From: Nitzschia sp. pyKryTriq1
Lineage: Eukaryota > Bacillariophyta > Bacillariophyceae > Bacillariales > Bacillariaceae
Direction: 5' to 3'
Assembly (NCBI GenBank): GCA_956465555.1
Contig: OY101124.1
Span: forward strand, 1,364,001 to 1,428,000
Length of the DNA: 64,000 nucleotides
The notes beneath the pieces were generated by a model. It did no database searches. It was not told the origin of the DNA and was given only the letters and a program-made list of their open reading frames with translations. Shown piece after piece: positions 9,592-21,497 of this stretch. The position numbers and the translations under genes were made by a program. Position 1 is the stretch's first letter. Each line of letters begins with the position of its first letter.

Positions 9592-10556
9592 GCGGCTATT
9601 TCGATGCTATCCGAGTAGAAAAAAATAGCTCCGTCCTTGGCTCAAATGGCTGGCGTCGAACAACTATCAACTCTCGCCCTGCTGATATTTTTTCTGTGTT
9701 GGGTGTTTGGTCCAACCAAGCCTTTCCCTTTCTTTGTATTATTCTACCCAGGGCTTTGACTTGGTGATATCGTCGGCGATTGCTAACACTGAGATTGGAA
9801 TGATCAATGATCCCGCACCGCCATACAAGTACAGTACAGTAAAACGCATGAAGAGTGAAGAGATTGGCGATGCGTCATCGTCGCCGTGAAGAAAAGTATG
9901 TACTCGTACCGTACCAGGTACCCCGGTGCACGCGTATCCTGGGACAACGGCGTACTTGTACAAGTACACTGTACGTACTGTACCGGTATGACGTGTTTCT
10001 GATTTCAGTCAGCCGTCTGTCCGTGCATCGTATGGAAGTGCTCGAAGTAGTCACGCAGGTCTTGTATGCATGATTACCGGATGTGTCGGATGCTCGTGAA
10101 AGGCATATATAGGAAACAAAAGGGACTTTGTGCCGCAGTTATAGTAATCCAAAATAACCGTCACTTTCAAGTCATTTGAGTGGGCCTCCCAAGCATTTAA
10201 CGATCGTAGAATAAGAGGTTCGCGATGAATCCAAAGGCCCTAGTAATGCATAATTATTCCAGTCATTCGTTCATCGAGCTTCGAGCGATGGTAGCGAGCA
10301 AGTCGGACCCCTACTTAAGGAATCGTTACTGAAAATGACTTCATGCAGATGTCAGATAGATCCAGGGAGCGATTTTATTAAAGCACCGGGTAGAAAAATG
10401 ATACGCGGTACACCACGCACAAGCTCTCCTTGCCACAAGCGTAATAGAACCGCGAATAGTGAGAATTTCCAAATTTTTGGTTGCTGGCACTTCGTGCTTG
10501 TACAGGTACAGTACCAACCCCAACCCCAGCTAGCTTTACAACAACATAAATATAAG
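9592..10556. other. Spacer with GTAC-core palindromic tracts
   Basis: This is the upstream region of a divergent pair (LarE-like and the acidic protein). No gene was recognised. Palindromic GTAC runs occur at 9826-9848 and 9945-9992 (CTTGTACAAGTACACTGTAC and following) and near 10496-10515. Confidence 0.55.
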
Positions 10557-10945
10557 ATGCATGCAGACGAGGAAAAACAGTACAACCCCACCGAGTTCTT
10601 GTCTCCCACACGTTCTCCCAAGAAACGACTAAGTATATTTGGTCGACGAGAAGGCGGAAGCACAACCATCGGGACTCCGAAACAGGCAGAAAAGCGACGG
10701 CCTAGTAGCAGTATCTTCGGAAAGAAAGATGGCGTGTCGGACTCGGAGGAAGACGAAAAACGAAGCGCAAACTTGAGTGCCTTGCTTTCACCAAAATTGG
10801 AAAAGCGGCTTTCAACAAGCGATAGACGAAGAAAATCACTCCTGTCCCCGTTGGCCAAGATCCGCCCAGCATTCGGTATGAATTCTAAGGTCACTGCTAA
10901 ACCGAAGAAGAAGGCCCCTTCTCTAGATTCCGACGACGACGACGA

Positions 10946-10980
<35 letters not shown>

Positions 10981-11105
10981 GCAGTGACGATGAAATCGAA
11001 AAGGTGGCCACGGAAAATGACATGCTCCTGCTGCTATGCCGCGAATTGGAATTGATCACGGGAGACAGCGACGAGGAGTACGACGACGATGATGAGGACG
11101 ACTGA
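10557..11105 (+). CDS. Hypothetical low-complexity protein with an acidic tail
   Basis: This encodes 182 aa from ATG 10557; an in-frame ATG at 10335 would add 74 residues of unlike composition, crossing a GTAC tract, so the shorter form is preferred. Residues 1-120 are basic and Ser-rich, with repeated small blocks such as SPTRSPKKRLSIFGRR, RRPSSSIFGKK and KRLSTSDRRRKSLLSP. These look like kinase sites and a repeated RxxSxxFG[RK] motif. Then follow a run of about 16 Asp, ENDMLLLLCRELELITGD and a second Asp/Glu-rich end. The Leu-rich stretch between the acidic runs is the only likely ordered helix. Charge segregation suggests a nuclear or chromatin-associated role, but this is inference. Confidence 0.6.
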
Positions 11106-11307
11106 TAACGAATAGGAGGCAGAACAAGAGAGTCATATTGCCCCGATCCCGATCTGCAGCATCCTTTGGGGTGATGTAGTGTGTATTAGTATGCTGTATT
11201 AGTAGAACTATATTACGATTTTGGAATATTGTTTCTTCGTAGAATGATGTGTTAGAGCGCACCCGCGAAGGATATTGTTCTGCAAAAATGAGCTAGCAAT
11301 ATTCATT

Positions 11308-12417
11308 CTATTTCAATTGTTCTTGCAGTATTGGAGTCAGATATTCAGCAACCTTCAACGTCTCAACTGCGACGTCAATTGTGGCTACACCTGTTGCAGG
11401 CGTTCCAGCAACCGTGTTTTGGACCACCAGATTTTTTAGTTTGAGGTAGTCGGGATCTTGAGCGAAGAAGTAAGGCATCGCATCGCCGTACTTTTTCTTG
11501 AGTGCCGGAGTGTTGTCAATTGTTTCCTGGTCAGGCATTGAGAATCGAGCCAGCTCCTTGCTCGTACTTGCATCGGTGACAATGCCGACAGAGTCGTCTC
11601 CTCCACACCGGTCCGCGGCAACATTCACCTCGACCCCCGCCTGCGTCACAATCTTGAATTTGAGTTTATCAAAGTCTGTGAATTCTTTCTTTGAAGAAGG
11701 CCCCTTTAAGGTCTTGCAACTGGAGTTGCTCTTATCAGCCTCTACTTTCGCAATGGAGTCGACAGTGACACCATAAAACGAGACGAGAATAGCCAGTTCA
11801 TGAATGGCCATATTTTTGAGCATACCTTCGGCATTTCTTTCGAAACATTCAGCAAGTTCAGCGTCCGAGTTGGGGTAGTTGTTATTGTGTAGAAATGTTA
11901 TATCACACTTCCCGTCATGTTTCATTACAAACTCCCGTGATCGAGTCAAATAGGAGCTGACGTTCTTGTTAAACCCCATGAAGACCTTCACGCCTGCCTT
12001 TTCTGCTTTCTCTTTCATTTCTTCCAGTTCTGCCACTGTTGGAGCTCCGGGCTTCTCAAGATAGATGGTCGTGCAACCGATTCCGAGACATCCATCCATG
12101 AGAACTGGATTGTCCGAAGTTCGAGCACTAATGATTCCAAGTCGTAGCTCTCCGTCTTCTGGTTGCGGTACTTGGTCGACCTTTTCATAGAAGGAGATCC
12201 CTTTCGCCTCTTGCTCCTTTCGCCAGCCATGAAATTCTGCATAGCCTGCGCTACCTTTGGCAGCCTCCGAGTTGTACCAAGGCTCCACAACATGCTTCAG
12301 AACAGCATTGGGAACACGTCCATCCAAAATTTGAACGGCATGATACCACCCCATGCTTCGGAGTGGGCAGCCACATCCTACCAATACAACGGACACTTCT
12401 TCTTTTGTATCACTCAT
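11308..12417 (-). CDS. Gfo/Idh/MocA-type NAD(P)-dependent oxidoreductase
   Basis: This encodes 369 aa. The N-terminus VSVVLVGCGCPLRSMGWYH gives the Rossmann beta-alpha-beta start (GxGxxxR-like), and IYLEKPGAPTVAELEEM near residue 120 is the EKP signature of the Gfo/Idh/MocA family. The C-terminal half (about 150-330) has the alpha/beta dimerisation domain with FNKNVSSYLTRS and NMAIHELAILVSFYG (the His after Met-Ala-Ile is a likely catalytic-region residue). The family oxidises or reduces sugars, inositol and related substrates; the substrate cannot be told. No targeting peptide is seen, so it is probably cytosolic. Length is normal and no defect was found. Confidence 0.85.
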   Translation of the reverse strand: MSDTKEEVSVVLVGCGCPLRSMGWYHAVQILDGRVPNAVLKHVVEPWYNSEAAKGSAGYAEFHGWRKEQEAKGISFYEKVDQVPQPEDGELRLGIISARTSDNPVLMDGCLGIGCTTIYLEKPGAPTVAELEEMKEKAEKAGVKVFMGFNKNVSSYLTRSREFVMKHDGKCDITFLHNNNYPNSDAELAECFERNAEGMLKNMAIHELAILVSFYGVTVDSIAKVEADKSNSSCKTLKGPSSKKEFTDFDKLKFKIVTQAGVEVNVAADRCGGDDSVGIVTDASTSKELARFSMPDQETIDNTPALKKKYGDAMPYFFAQDPDYLKLKNLVVQNTVAGTPATGVATIDVAVETLKVAEYLTPILQEQLK

Positions 12418-13502
12418 GACAACTCTTTTTTAGAGAAAGTGTTCTTATGACGACGATTCAGAGTCTATGATGCTACTTTCTTAGAGAGATAGAGAGAGAA
12501 AGGAGACTACTTCAACTTGTAGGCAGTGAATGGCCATCCAATGTTTCAAGAATCATGCCATCGTCGTCCTTTTGAGATTCTTCTTCTTCTTCTTTTATCA
12601 TCGTGATGCGCATTTGGAAGAGGAAGTACGTCAGCCGCCACTCCCAGTACTCGGATCAGTCGAACGACGACGTCGGTCGTCGTTCGGGTCTCGGTCGTCG
12701 TGCGCTCGCGCTCCACGGGTACTTGTAATGCCACGTGTAAGCAAATGAGAGACTACGACTCCCCCCATCGTCGTAGTTGGGGAACTAGGACGGAGGAAGG
12801 TTAGACTTTGGCAGTCTTGAAAAGCCGCCGTGCCAGTCTTCCCTTCGGTGCTCGAGCAGCAGGAGGGTCATCCTCCCAAGCAGCGAGAGACAACCGAAGG
12901 AGTACGATGACCACGAGACTCATAATTTGTTGCTTTGTTTCCTCGAACAAGCTGTTACGAGGAAAGCAAAGCAAGCAAGTTTGTTTTAGTTAACCCGCCC
13001 GCCCATCCCACTGGCTAGTGAACCGTTTGAGTCATTCGACTCTTTCGGGGGCGAAGGCGCGGCCTAGTAAATGCCTGCCCTTTTTCCCACACTAACCCGC
13101 AGCGTACTTCTATATGACCGCACGTAGGACGGTGAGCTGACGCAGCCGTTGGTAGACGCTGTACCGGTACATCTGTACCCGGTACGTACAGTACTGTACC
13201 ACAGTACGTCTACCGGTACAGTATCCACAGTACAGTGTACCAGGAACTGAGTAGAGAGCAGAAGATGAGAGCGAGACAGACGAAACACGAAACAATGACG
13301 ACCTTGCCCAGACGACTCACTCGCCAGAAAGAGAGAAGACTAGTCCACGGACTACAGGAAAAGTACCGGTATAAAAGCACAAAACAAACACAAACACAAA
13401 CAACAACGACGACGACACTCTTGGTTCTTACTGGTTTAGCCATTCCATTCCATTCCATTCCACCTCATTGCAAGATTACATTACAGTATTTTTTCCATAA
13501 AA
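12418..13502. other. Spacer, no gene recognised
   Basis: This is simple-sequence-rich DNA: TTCTTCTTCTT near 12580, inverted CGACGACGTCGG words near 12665, a dense GTAC palindrome cluster at 13160-13240, and CATTC repeats at 13441-13462 just upstream of the next gene. The open frames in it have no supporting features. Confidence 0.55.
13160..13240. repeat. GTAC-core palindromic cluster
   Basis: This is an overlapping series of GTACCGGTAC, GGTACGTACAGTACTG and ACCGGTACAGTATCC type words, with at least eight GTAC cores in 80 bp. It can fold into several alternative hairpins. Confidence 0.8.
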
Positions 13503-13901
13503 ATGGGCAAGAGCTACTTTGAGTTTTTGGAGGAAGAATTCCAGGCCTTGACGAGTCAATTACAGGTATCGTTGTCGGCCCCGCAGACTGCGTCGTCCTC
13601 CGCCGGCATTTCCACACAATTCACGCGTTGCCAGGCCGTCTTGCAGCAGTTGAAGCAAGAGGCGCGGAAGGATCAAGAATTCAAAGATCGTCTGGGGTTG
13701 TACGAGATTCAGCTAAAGGCCTTCCAAGACTTCAACAACAATGAAAACTGCAGTACTACCGCTACTTCTCGTAGCCAGGATACGCCAGCATCATCATCAT
13801 CATCCACAGACAACCGTCAAGAAATTACATTCAAGACATGGATTGAGCAGCCTAGGGGCCGTCATTTGATGTTGGAGAGGTCGCGAAATAATCAAAACTA
13901 A
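13503..13901 (+). CDS. Small helical protein, unknown
   Basis: This encodes 132 aa with a good start context (AAAAATGGGC). Residues 1-75 (SYFEFLEEEFQALTSQLQ, then CQAVLQQLKQEARKDQEFK and LGLYEIQLKAFQDF) predict two or three amphipathic helices. Their spacing is reminiscent of the N-terminal three-helix domain of Vti1-type SNAREs. The SNARE motif and membrane anchor are absent, and no downstream exon was found. The tail is Ser/Thr-rich and ends in basic residues. The gene may be real but unrelated to SNAREs; function is unassigned. Confidence 0.5.
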   Translation: MGKSYFEFLEEEFQALTSQLQVSLSAPQTASSSAGISTQFTRCQAVLQQLKQEARKDQEFKDRLGLYEIQLKAFQDFNNNENCSTTATSRSQDTPASSSSSTDNRQEITFKTWIEQPRGRHLMLERSRNNQN

Positions 13902-15073
13902 AAATTGCTGAACATGGGGTGAGATGAAGTTCCCGGACCTCGACTTTTTTATGATCCTCAACGAAAACGACGACATCATGCAGCAGAATTACGAGATCGA
14001 GACGAGATCGAGACGAGACGAAACGATGTGGTTGCTGGTAGTAGCAATGTAAGAATCGATCAGTCGGCTGATTTCATTTTTGAGACACATACGTACATAC
14101 ACACCCACTATTTGCGCTCGCTCGCTCGCTCTGGTGATCTCTCCCTAACCTGGTATGACTCGACAGAGAGTGGGGGATCAGGATCAGGATCCAACGAAGC
14201 ACATAAGTCATCACGACCGACCACCCATTAATTTTGAGCACTTTTTTGTTTTGACCCAACTTGCCCGAAATGAATGATATCACGTTTTCAGACTAGGTTG
14301 GTTGAGAGTTGTTGTCAGATGATGATGCTGCAATGTGTCTTTTGCTCGAATGAATGAATGAATCTCCCACCAGTGGGGCGGACAAGAGAGCGTACTATTG
14401 GTACCTGGTACCTTGTCTACTAGTACTAGAGAGAGACGACTCGTAGACTATTATATTAAAAACTTGTTACCGGAGTAATACTGTAGTCTACTGAAGTTCG
14501 AAATGCAGACTACGGTACAGACTACAGTGCCGGTATCTTTTTAGAGTCGTCGTCGTCAGCAAGATCTAGAATCATCAATCGGGAATATCTTCAATCTTCA
14601 CTACTGTAACTCTTCACCGACATCATCGCATTTCTACCAGAGAGTCTGTGATGCGCCCGCCGCCAGAGAAAAAGTACCGGTACGAGTACACTTGCTAGTT
14701 TATATGTATGGCAGCATTTTAGTTTTTCGATCTTGGTGTCTCATAATTATTATGCCCTCCATCCATGTCATATAAGCCTTGAATCCTGCCGGTGCCTCGT
14801 TACGTTTCTGCATGCTTCTTGCGAAGCTTCGCAACCGACCGCTCCAAACAGCGATGAAGCGGCACAAACAACCAATAAACAAGCAAGCCACAAGCGACTC
14901 CTCCACGCAGCATCGACTCTCAACTCTCTCTACAAGTACAAGTAAAGGTGACAAGCATCTGTTCTGGTAAGAGTTCGAAAACAACACAACACAACACAAC
15001 ACAACACAGTATCCCCTGGCGTACTGTACTGTACTGTACTGTACTGTACGTGTATCTATCTCTCAAGAAGAAC
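13902..15073. other. Spacer, no gene recognised
   Basis: This contains GATCGAGACGA repeats (13995-14025), TGAATGAATGAATG (14350), a GGTACCTGGTACC palindrome (14400), CAACA repeats (14980-15007) and six GTACT units (15019-15048) immediately upstream of the next start codon. Short frames here lack coding features. Confidence 0.55.
15019..15050. repeat. GTACT pentanucleotide repeat upstream of a start codon
   Basis: About six head-to-tail GTACT units end in GTACGTG, 24 bp before ATG 15074. Preceding CAACA repeats (from 14980) make the whole presumed 5' leader simple-sequence. Confidence 0.85.
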
Positions 15074-16528
15074 ATGGCAGCAGTAGTGACGATGGACCCT
15101 TTTGATCCTTTTGCGTCCGACCACGAAGAGGAACAAGATGATTTGTTTGGCACCATTCACAACAACAGGAATAACCACCACTTCGAGGAAGAATTGTACA
15201 CGGAAGTAGCCCCCGGAAAGATGCTCCCTTTGGGCTTGGGACCCGATGAGCAACAGCAAGACCAGGATAGGGAGTCGTCGGCGTCGTCGGCGGCGTCCTA
15301 TTATTCGTCGTCGTCCTCTCTCCAAGACGACAAAGACGACGAAGACTTTAATCCTAGGAGGGAGGAGGCCGCGGATGCAGATGTCTTTGGAATGTCGTTG
15401 ACCGATGTGGATCTTTGGGCAGACGACGACGATTTATTTCCAGCTCCCCAGCAAGAAAAGAAAAAGCAGCAGCAGCAGCAGCAAAATCATGCCGGGTTTG
15501 GAGAATTTTTCGTACCAGAGGAGACAGAGGAGTCTCGTTCTCGTGAACAGAGAAAGAAAAAAGAGTCGACGTCGTCGTCGTCGTCGTCGTCGAGGAAAAG
15601 TTCCAGCAGAAGTAAGCAAGGTTCTACTCGTAGTGGTGGAAGTAGTAGCAGGTCGCGATCGAAATCCAAAGATGAAAAACGCCGGTCGTCGCGATCCAAA
15701 TCCAAAGATGGCAGGGTCGCCCGTTCTTCGCCGCGAAAAAGTCGAACGCCACACCGATCCAAATCAAATGACGATGTGGCGTTTCTGGTTCCGGAACTGA
15801 CATCGACTCTGACGGTCAGTAGTAGTAATAATAATAATAATCATAATAATGTCAAGTCGCCATCAGGCCGATCTCGACAGGCGCCAGCAAGGTCCAAATC
15901 CTATGCTACAGGCGGCGGCGGCGAGGAGGAGGAGGAGGAGGAGTCGAAGGTCAAGGACCGGATTGGCGAGCTTATGAGCTTACTCAAACGAGAAGCAGGG
16001 GATAATTCACGAAGAGATCGAAGTATTCGTGGGGGGAGCGAGCGACGAGAACGTACCCAACAGTCACCAGGTGGCGACGGTGGTGGTAGCTTGAGAGAAA
16101 AGCTAATGAGGGAAATGGCGACACCCACATCGCCAAGCAAACGCCGGACCTCCTCTTCTGCCTCCGCTTGTTCTCCACAGAAACGGGGCTCGTCGTCTTC
16201 CAAGAAAGACAGTACAAGTAGTCGCCGCAAACCCAGCCACGACTCCTTTCAAACTTGGGATGGAACGTTTCAGGATTTTGACGGGGATGCCGCGGATACA
16301 TCTTCTCCGCGCCATCGCCAGCATCGGACATCACGTCGATCTGGCAGTAAATCCAGCAGCAATAAGGGTGGGGAGGAACAACTTGGTCTCGATTCCTTCA
16401 TGCGTAATACTCAGACTTCTCGGCGTGGTGGAGATGCAGAACACCGTTCCGTGGTGAGTGCGCCAGCGGGGCCTACCTCGGCCGAACTACTCTCCAAACG
16501 GTGCCAGAAGCTGAAGTTAACTTTCTGA
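15074..16528 (+). CDS. Large disordered Ser/Arg/Lys-rich protein
   Basis: This encodes 484 aa from ATG 15074 (MAAVVTMDPFDPF; a second ATG at 15092 gives MDPFDPF). The first 150 residues are acidic (Asp/Glu plus Ser runs). About 175-290 is SR-rich (RSRSKSKDEKRRSSRSKSKD), like splicing-factor RS domains. The remainder alternates Ser/Arg and Gly/Glu runs. Short possibly ordered helices are KVKDRIGELMSLLKREAG, SLREKLMREM and the C-terminal ELLSKRCQKLKLTF. No globular domain was recognised. SR composition suggests a nuclear, phospho-regulated protein, but that is inference only. Confidence 0.65.
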   Translation: MAAVVTMDPFDPFASDHEEEQDDLFGTIHNNRNNHHFEEELYTEVAPGKMLPLGLGPDEQQQDQDRESSASSAASYYSSSSSLQDDKDDEDFNPRREEAADADVFGMSLTDVDLWADDDDLFPAPQQEKKKQQQQQQNHAGFGEFFVPEETEESRSREQRKKKESTSSSSSSSRKSSSRSKQGSTRSGGSSSRSRSKSKDEKRRSSRSKSKDGRVARSSPRKSRTPHRSKSNDDVAFLVPELTSTLTVSSSNNNNNHNNVKSPSGRSRQAPARSKSYATGGGGEEEEEEESKVKDRIGELMSLLKREAGDNSRRDRSIRGGSERRERTQQSPGGDGGGSLREKLMREMATPTSPSKRRTSSSASACSPQKRGSSSSKKDSTSSRRKPSHDSFQTWDGTFQDFDGDAADTSSPRHRQHRTSRRSGSKSSSNKGGEEQLGLDSFMRNTQTSRRGGDAEHRSVVSAPAGPTSAELLSKRCQKLKLTF

Positions 16529-16776
16529 AAGGCTCAATATACGCATTGGGACCATCATGGGATGAGACAACATAAACATTGAATCTTTAAAATTGTGGGG
16601 GCGTCGGATTGGAGGCTTCTGTTGACGACAACTGCCTTGACCGATGGGAATGAAAACGTGTGATGAATCTAGCTTTTTAAAAAAGAATTTCATTATTAAT
16701 AGTTCGGGATTGGCCAGCAAAAAGTCTGGACTAATATGTACCGCAGAGGGGAGAACTATTAGTCGATCATTCATAG

Positions 16777-19700
16777 CTATGCGGAGAGAAGGTTGACAAT
16801 ACCTTGTACCATGTTGGCGCTCATAGACTCTGTTTCGGTCGGAGCAGCATTTTCTATCATCTTGACCAAAAGAGCGTCGACTTGCTTGCGTAGCTCCTTC
16901 ATTATACAACCAATCTGGGCTGCCATGTGAATCTCTATCCAGCCATCTACGACAACTAGACGTTGTGTGTGCTTCACCTCTACTGAGCCACCCAACAGAA
17001 GTAATGCGAACGGGTGGACAAAACAAGTGGTCGCGACGGATACTCGATTTGGTGTGCCAAATTTTTCATGAAACACAACCCAGCCATCCGAGTAACGTTT
17101 TTTTCGAGAATTGACGGACGAGTTGTGAAAGTAGAGACGTTCTGTTTTGTAGTACAGCGAGCAATCGCTGGTCCCGCTCCCTGGTGTCAATTGTGCCACG
17201 TTTGGATACAGCCCAGCACAAATAACAGCATGCAAAAGTTCCAAATTGCCGCTGTTCTCGTCGTAGATACCATTCCGTAGGTCTTTATTGGGATCAACAC
17301 GGTTGCTGCTGCTGCTGCTCCTGCTGCTACTATCCTTCCCATCGCGTATAGCCTTTCTGTCAACAAAGCCGATCCCACAAAGCAAATCCAAGAACTGTCG
17401 GCGGGCATCCCCGATCTCGCGTAGCGCAGTAAAGCTGAGATAGTTTGCTTGGCAAAACTTGCGGCCAGAGCTCGTTGAAATCGATGCGGCATCACTGTAC
17501 GAGCCCCACAAGTTACAATACGTCACGAAATCGGAATCGGGGTCAGAGAAAGCACGCTGCTTAGCTTTGGCAACGTTTGCATCCGCCACAAAGGTCGAGA
17601 ATGGCGACTGAGAAGATAGACTTGCAGCGATCGTCAAAACTTTGTCCAAACATCGGAACAAAGCTCCGAAAATAAGCATCTTGCCCAATCGTACGTCCAC
17701 GGGGAGTTTAGCTAAATGCCGACCCAGTGGGGTAAGACGTTCGGTTCGCTTGGAACGTGACGATGTTGGTTCTTCAACCTCGATTGCCCCCACTTCTTGC
17801 AATACAGCCACTGCTGCCTTGACAGATGCTTCCTCTGGAGGTTGCGGGGCCTTGGAGAGGAAATCCATGCTACTCCTTGCAAAGCCACTAGCAAGAATCG
17901 AAAGGCAGACCTCTTCTAGAGGTACTCGTCGAAGTTCCGGTTCACTGGCGGCCTTCATCACGCTTTGTGCAGTGCGACTGGAGTAGAGTTTGAGGCAGAT
18001 GCCAGGTTGGACTCGCCCCGCTCGTCCAGCCCGTTGCTTCGCACTAGCTTTCGAGCACCAGTCTGTGACGAGAATTGACGTAGACGTGCGTTTGTTACGG
18101 CGAACCTCTCGAACTCTACCAGTATCAATGACTGTGTAGGGGGAAAGTGACGATTAGAACGGGGAATACTTCAGTTGGTCCTCAACACAAATATTTTTAC
18201 GGATACTTACCACAAACAACGTCGGGAATCGTCACGCTTGTCTCCGCAATATTTGTGCTCAGGATGATCTTGCGACAACCGGCCTTTGCTGGCACAAAAG
18301 CTCGCCTTTGGTCTACAGAAGATAGGGTTGAGTGCATGGGAATGATCTGGAAACGATTTCTATCCCGAAAGTTGCGGTTGCCTTCTAGCCGTTCGGTCAT
18401 TGAGCGGATCTCACCCAAACCAGGGAGAAACACCAAAACTGATCCTTTGGACAAGTCAGCACCTTCCGGGGGTAGGAGGGTCGAATTGTGATCTGGTCGA
18501 CAAAGAATGAGATTAAGCGCATCCTCCAGTAAATCAAAATTAATGACTTCTTCGTTCACACGATCCATGGATCGTCTTGTAGCCATTTTGTAGCCAGGGT
18601 AGAGATCAGAAACATCTTGTACGTCCGTCTGCGAGACCAGGTCCACCACCTCTCGTCGCTTTTCGCCTCCTTTGTTCGTTACCCATAGTGTCGCTTTGTC
18701 ACCGGAGGTATTGTAGCCGCGGAGGGCATAGCGAGATCCTTCTTCAATCATATGATCCGTGGCATCCATCAAATCTTCCAAATGAAAATTTGAGACTGGA
18801 AAGGTTCGTCCCGGAACACTCACCAAGGGTGCATTCCCAAAAAAGGAGCAGAATAGGTTCGAGTCCAGAGTAGCTGACATCAAGATAACTTTTAGATCGG
18901 GTCGGGTGGTCTGAAGCATTTCTCGCAAGGCGATCAAGAGTACGTCAGTTTGCTGCTGTCGTTCGTGCACCTCATCTACTATGACGTGTGTCACTCCTTC
19001 GAGATTCCGATCCTCTTGGAGTCGTCTTAGGACAATACCAGTCGTACAAAACAACAATTTTGTATCTGCACTTCGCTTGGCCTCCATTCGAATTTGATAT
19101 CCGACCCATCGTCCGAGTCGGGGCTCGCACATTTCCTCGGAGACCCGTTCAGCAACCGACGTCGCTGCCACACGCCGAGGCTGGGTGACCAGAATTTGAA
19201 TCTTGTCGCCCCGCCCTTGCGCCAACGCTTGCTCCAACAGATATTGGGGACATTGTGTTGTCTTTCCAGCTCCAGTCTGAGCGGACAGGATTGTGACGGG
19301 ATGCCTCCCAACTGTGTCCAAAATATCTTCTCGAAACGAAGTCATCGGCAACGCGTCTCGAACCTGGAGCATATTTTGATAGGCTGGGGTCGATTTTCGT
19401 CTCTCAAACTCTTCTCGCAATTTCTGACCGTTCTTGGTGTAAGTCTTTTGCGCGGTATTTTCCAAATGAGTCCCATCAGCATCCCAGTCGTCTGGAACAG
19501 AGTTAAGCGGGGCTGTTTCTGTCGACTGCAGTATCGTCTCATCATTTTCCAAGCTATCTATACTCCTCTTTTCTTGTTTTGTTTGACTTGAAATAAGTGA
19601 CAAGAGATGATCCAACCGTTCTTGCTTGGTGGACATGCGTGATTGCTTTTCTTGTGCCTTGACATCCTCTACTTCGCGTAACCACGACAACCACATTTCT

Positions 19701-21277
19701 CGAAAGACTGGTGGGAACATCCGATACAGCGGCAGTGTTGGCTCCATGCGATACAATGCTTGTGTAGCCAGATAGTCCGAGATGCTACTTCCCTTCCGGA
19801 ATTCTGAATTGTAGGCTGTCGTTGTCTCGGGCGGCGATTTTTTCTTTTTGGACGCGTGCAAAGTAAGCACCAAGGAGCATCCTTGATTGTAGGGCAGTTT
19901 TGTAAACTTGGGACGGGGGAGTTTCTGCTTGCGACAGTGCTCTTCCAATGTTTTTTGAGGCGTTGTCCCCGTCCAGTCGGATGGAATGACGGCATCAATG
20001 ATAGGTTTGGGAGGCGGGGCTGGTGTGGATTCGGAGGAAGATGGTATCACCGTGATCACCTTCTGAGCTTCCTCCACCTCCTCCTCTTCTTCGTCATCGT
20101 CACCCCCTCCACCAAAGAGATCCACAAAACAACCACCCTCTTCCTCTTTGTCCGTCGTGTCAGCTGGAGCGTTTTGCTCTTCTTCCTCTTCGTCTTTCAG
20201 CCGCTGTTTTGCTCGTTCCTTTTCGATTCGTCTCCGAATCCCTTGCACCATTTGCTTCTTTTGTTTGAGCTCATTACGAAGTTGCTTCACTTCTTGTTTT
20301 GTTCTCATATAATTGTTTGCCTCGTTGTTGACGTCATCCTCGAGTTCCTTCAGTTTCGCTTCCTCTTCTAGCAGGGATTCTTCGTCCGGAGAGAGTTGTT
20401 GTGGAACGACATGAGTTGTCGAGTAACCACGATTAACAGCCTTGGAAGAATCATCATAATCATCCACTGATTGGTTTGAAACCGTTTTGGGGGATGAGAG
20501 GGGAGTTGTTTCCGCCACGGGAACGTCTACTTCACCAACAACATCTTCGTCTTCCTCTTCTTTTTCGTGTTCACCGTCGTCTCCGTCTTGGTCGTCCACG
20601 TACTGATACTGCTGCAACAACCATGCCTTTCGCTCGGCAAGCTCCTCCTGATCCTCGACTGACGACGGCGACGACGACGGTTCGTTCCGTTGTAAGGTCT
20701 CCTCGGATATTGTTATAGTATTATTTTTTGAAGATGGTGCTGATTCTTGTAGCGGTTCAGCAGAAGTATGCGGTTTGGAGAGTTTCAGGACTGTCAAGGT
20801 ATCATTTGTAGTGACTGTTGTCAACGATTCTCGCAACCGACCATCGGTAAAAAGCGTTGGCAGTTCCATGGTAGAAAGATGGAGACAAAGCCAGTCGAGG
20901 GCCGACTCTAGCGTGATGGAGTACTGAAGTGCTGAAACGACAGCATCCAAGTGCTGGTCACCAAAGCCCAAGTCGATCAAGCGATCCACGATGCCTTGCA
21001 ACCGAGAAGCAAATCTATCCGAAGCAACGGCAACATAATCAAGACCTGTTGCTGCCGTTATGCTTTGCCGTGATTGCACTTGCTCTTGCTGTTGTTGTTG
21101 TTGTTGCTGCTGCTGCTGCTGCTTCATTTGATCCAACAAGGAAATCATCCCATCATGTGTTTTCGAGGAAACTGCCGTCGAGGATGTCGACCGCGGAGCA
21201 CTACTACTAGCGGTAGCAGCACTGTTTTGACCGTAGCCGCGACTGTCATTTCGATTTCCTTTCTTCTTCTTCGCCAT
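16777..21277 (-). CDS. DEAH-box RNA helicase, DHX29/DExH7-like, two exons
   Basis: Exons are 21277-18211 and 18131-16777. The 79-bp intron (18210-18132) starts GTAAGT, ends ACACAG and splits a Val codon, giving VVCVIDTGRVREV. The product is 1,473 aa. It begins with a Lys-rich start and a Gln run (about 53-66). A UBA-like domain follows (about 90-125, RLIDLGFGDQHLDAVVSALQ), as in plant DExH7 and animal DHX29. Then come acidic and coiled regions. The helicase core has motif I GAGKTTQCPQ (about 668), motif II DEVHER (about 770), SATL (about 800), then SVLVFLPGLGEI, STNIAETSVTIPDVV, and QRAGRAGR in exon 2. HA2 and OB-fold regions follow. DHX29 assists ribosome scanning on structured mRNA; the same role here is inferred. 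DHX57 is the main alternative. Confidence 0.85.
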
Positions 21278-21497
21278 TATGTTGATACAGCAGGGAAAGA
21301 AGTGACTAGTAGGTAGACAAGTAGACGGTCATTGTCAGTGTCATTGTCACTATCATCATCTATGTTGAAAGAACGAGGCGAGGGGACAACAACCAAAGAA
21401 GAAGGGGACGAAGATCATCATCTGCCAAGGATTTTTGTCAAGAGAAAATGAACGGCCGTGATTTGATGCCAACATTATTTCATTCGATGTAATCGAA

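Noticed and set aside
13503-13901. Vti1-type SNARE
   Set aside because: Only a weak resemblance to the N-terminal helical domain; the SNARE motif and membrane anchor are missing and no further exon was found.
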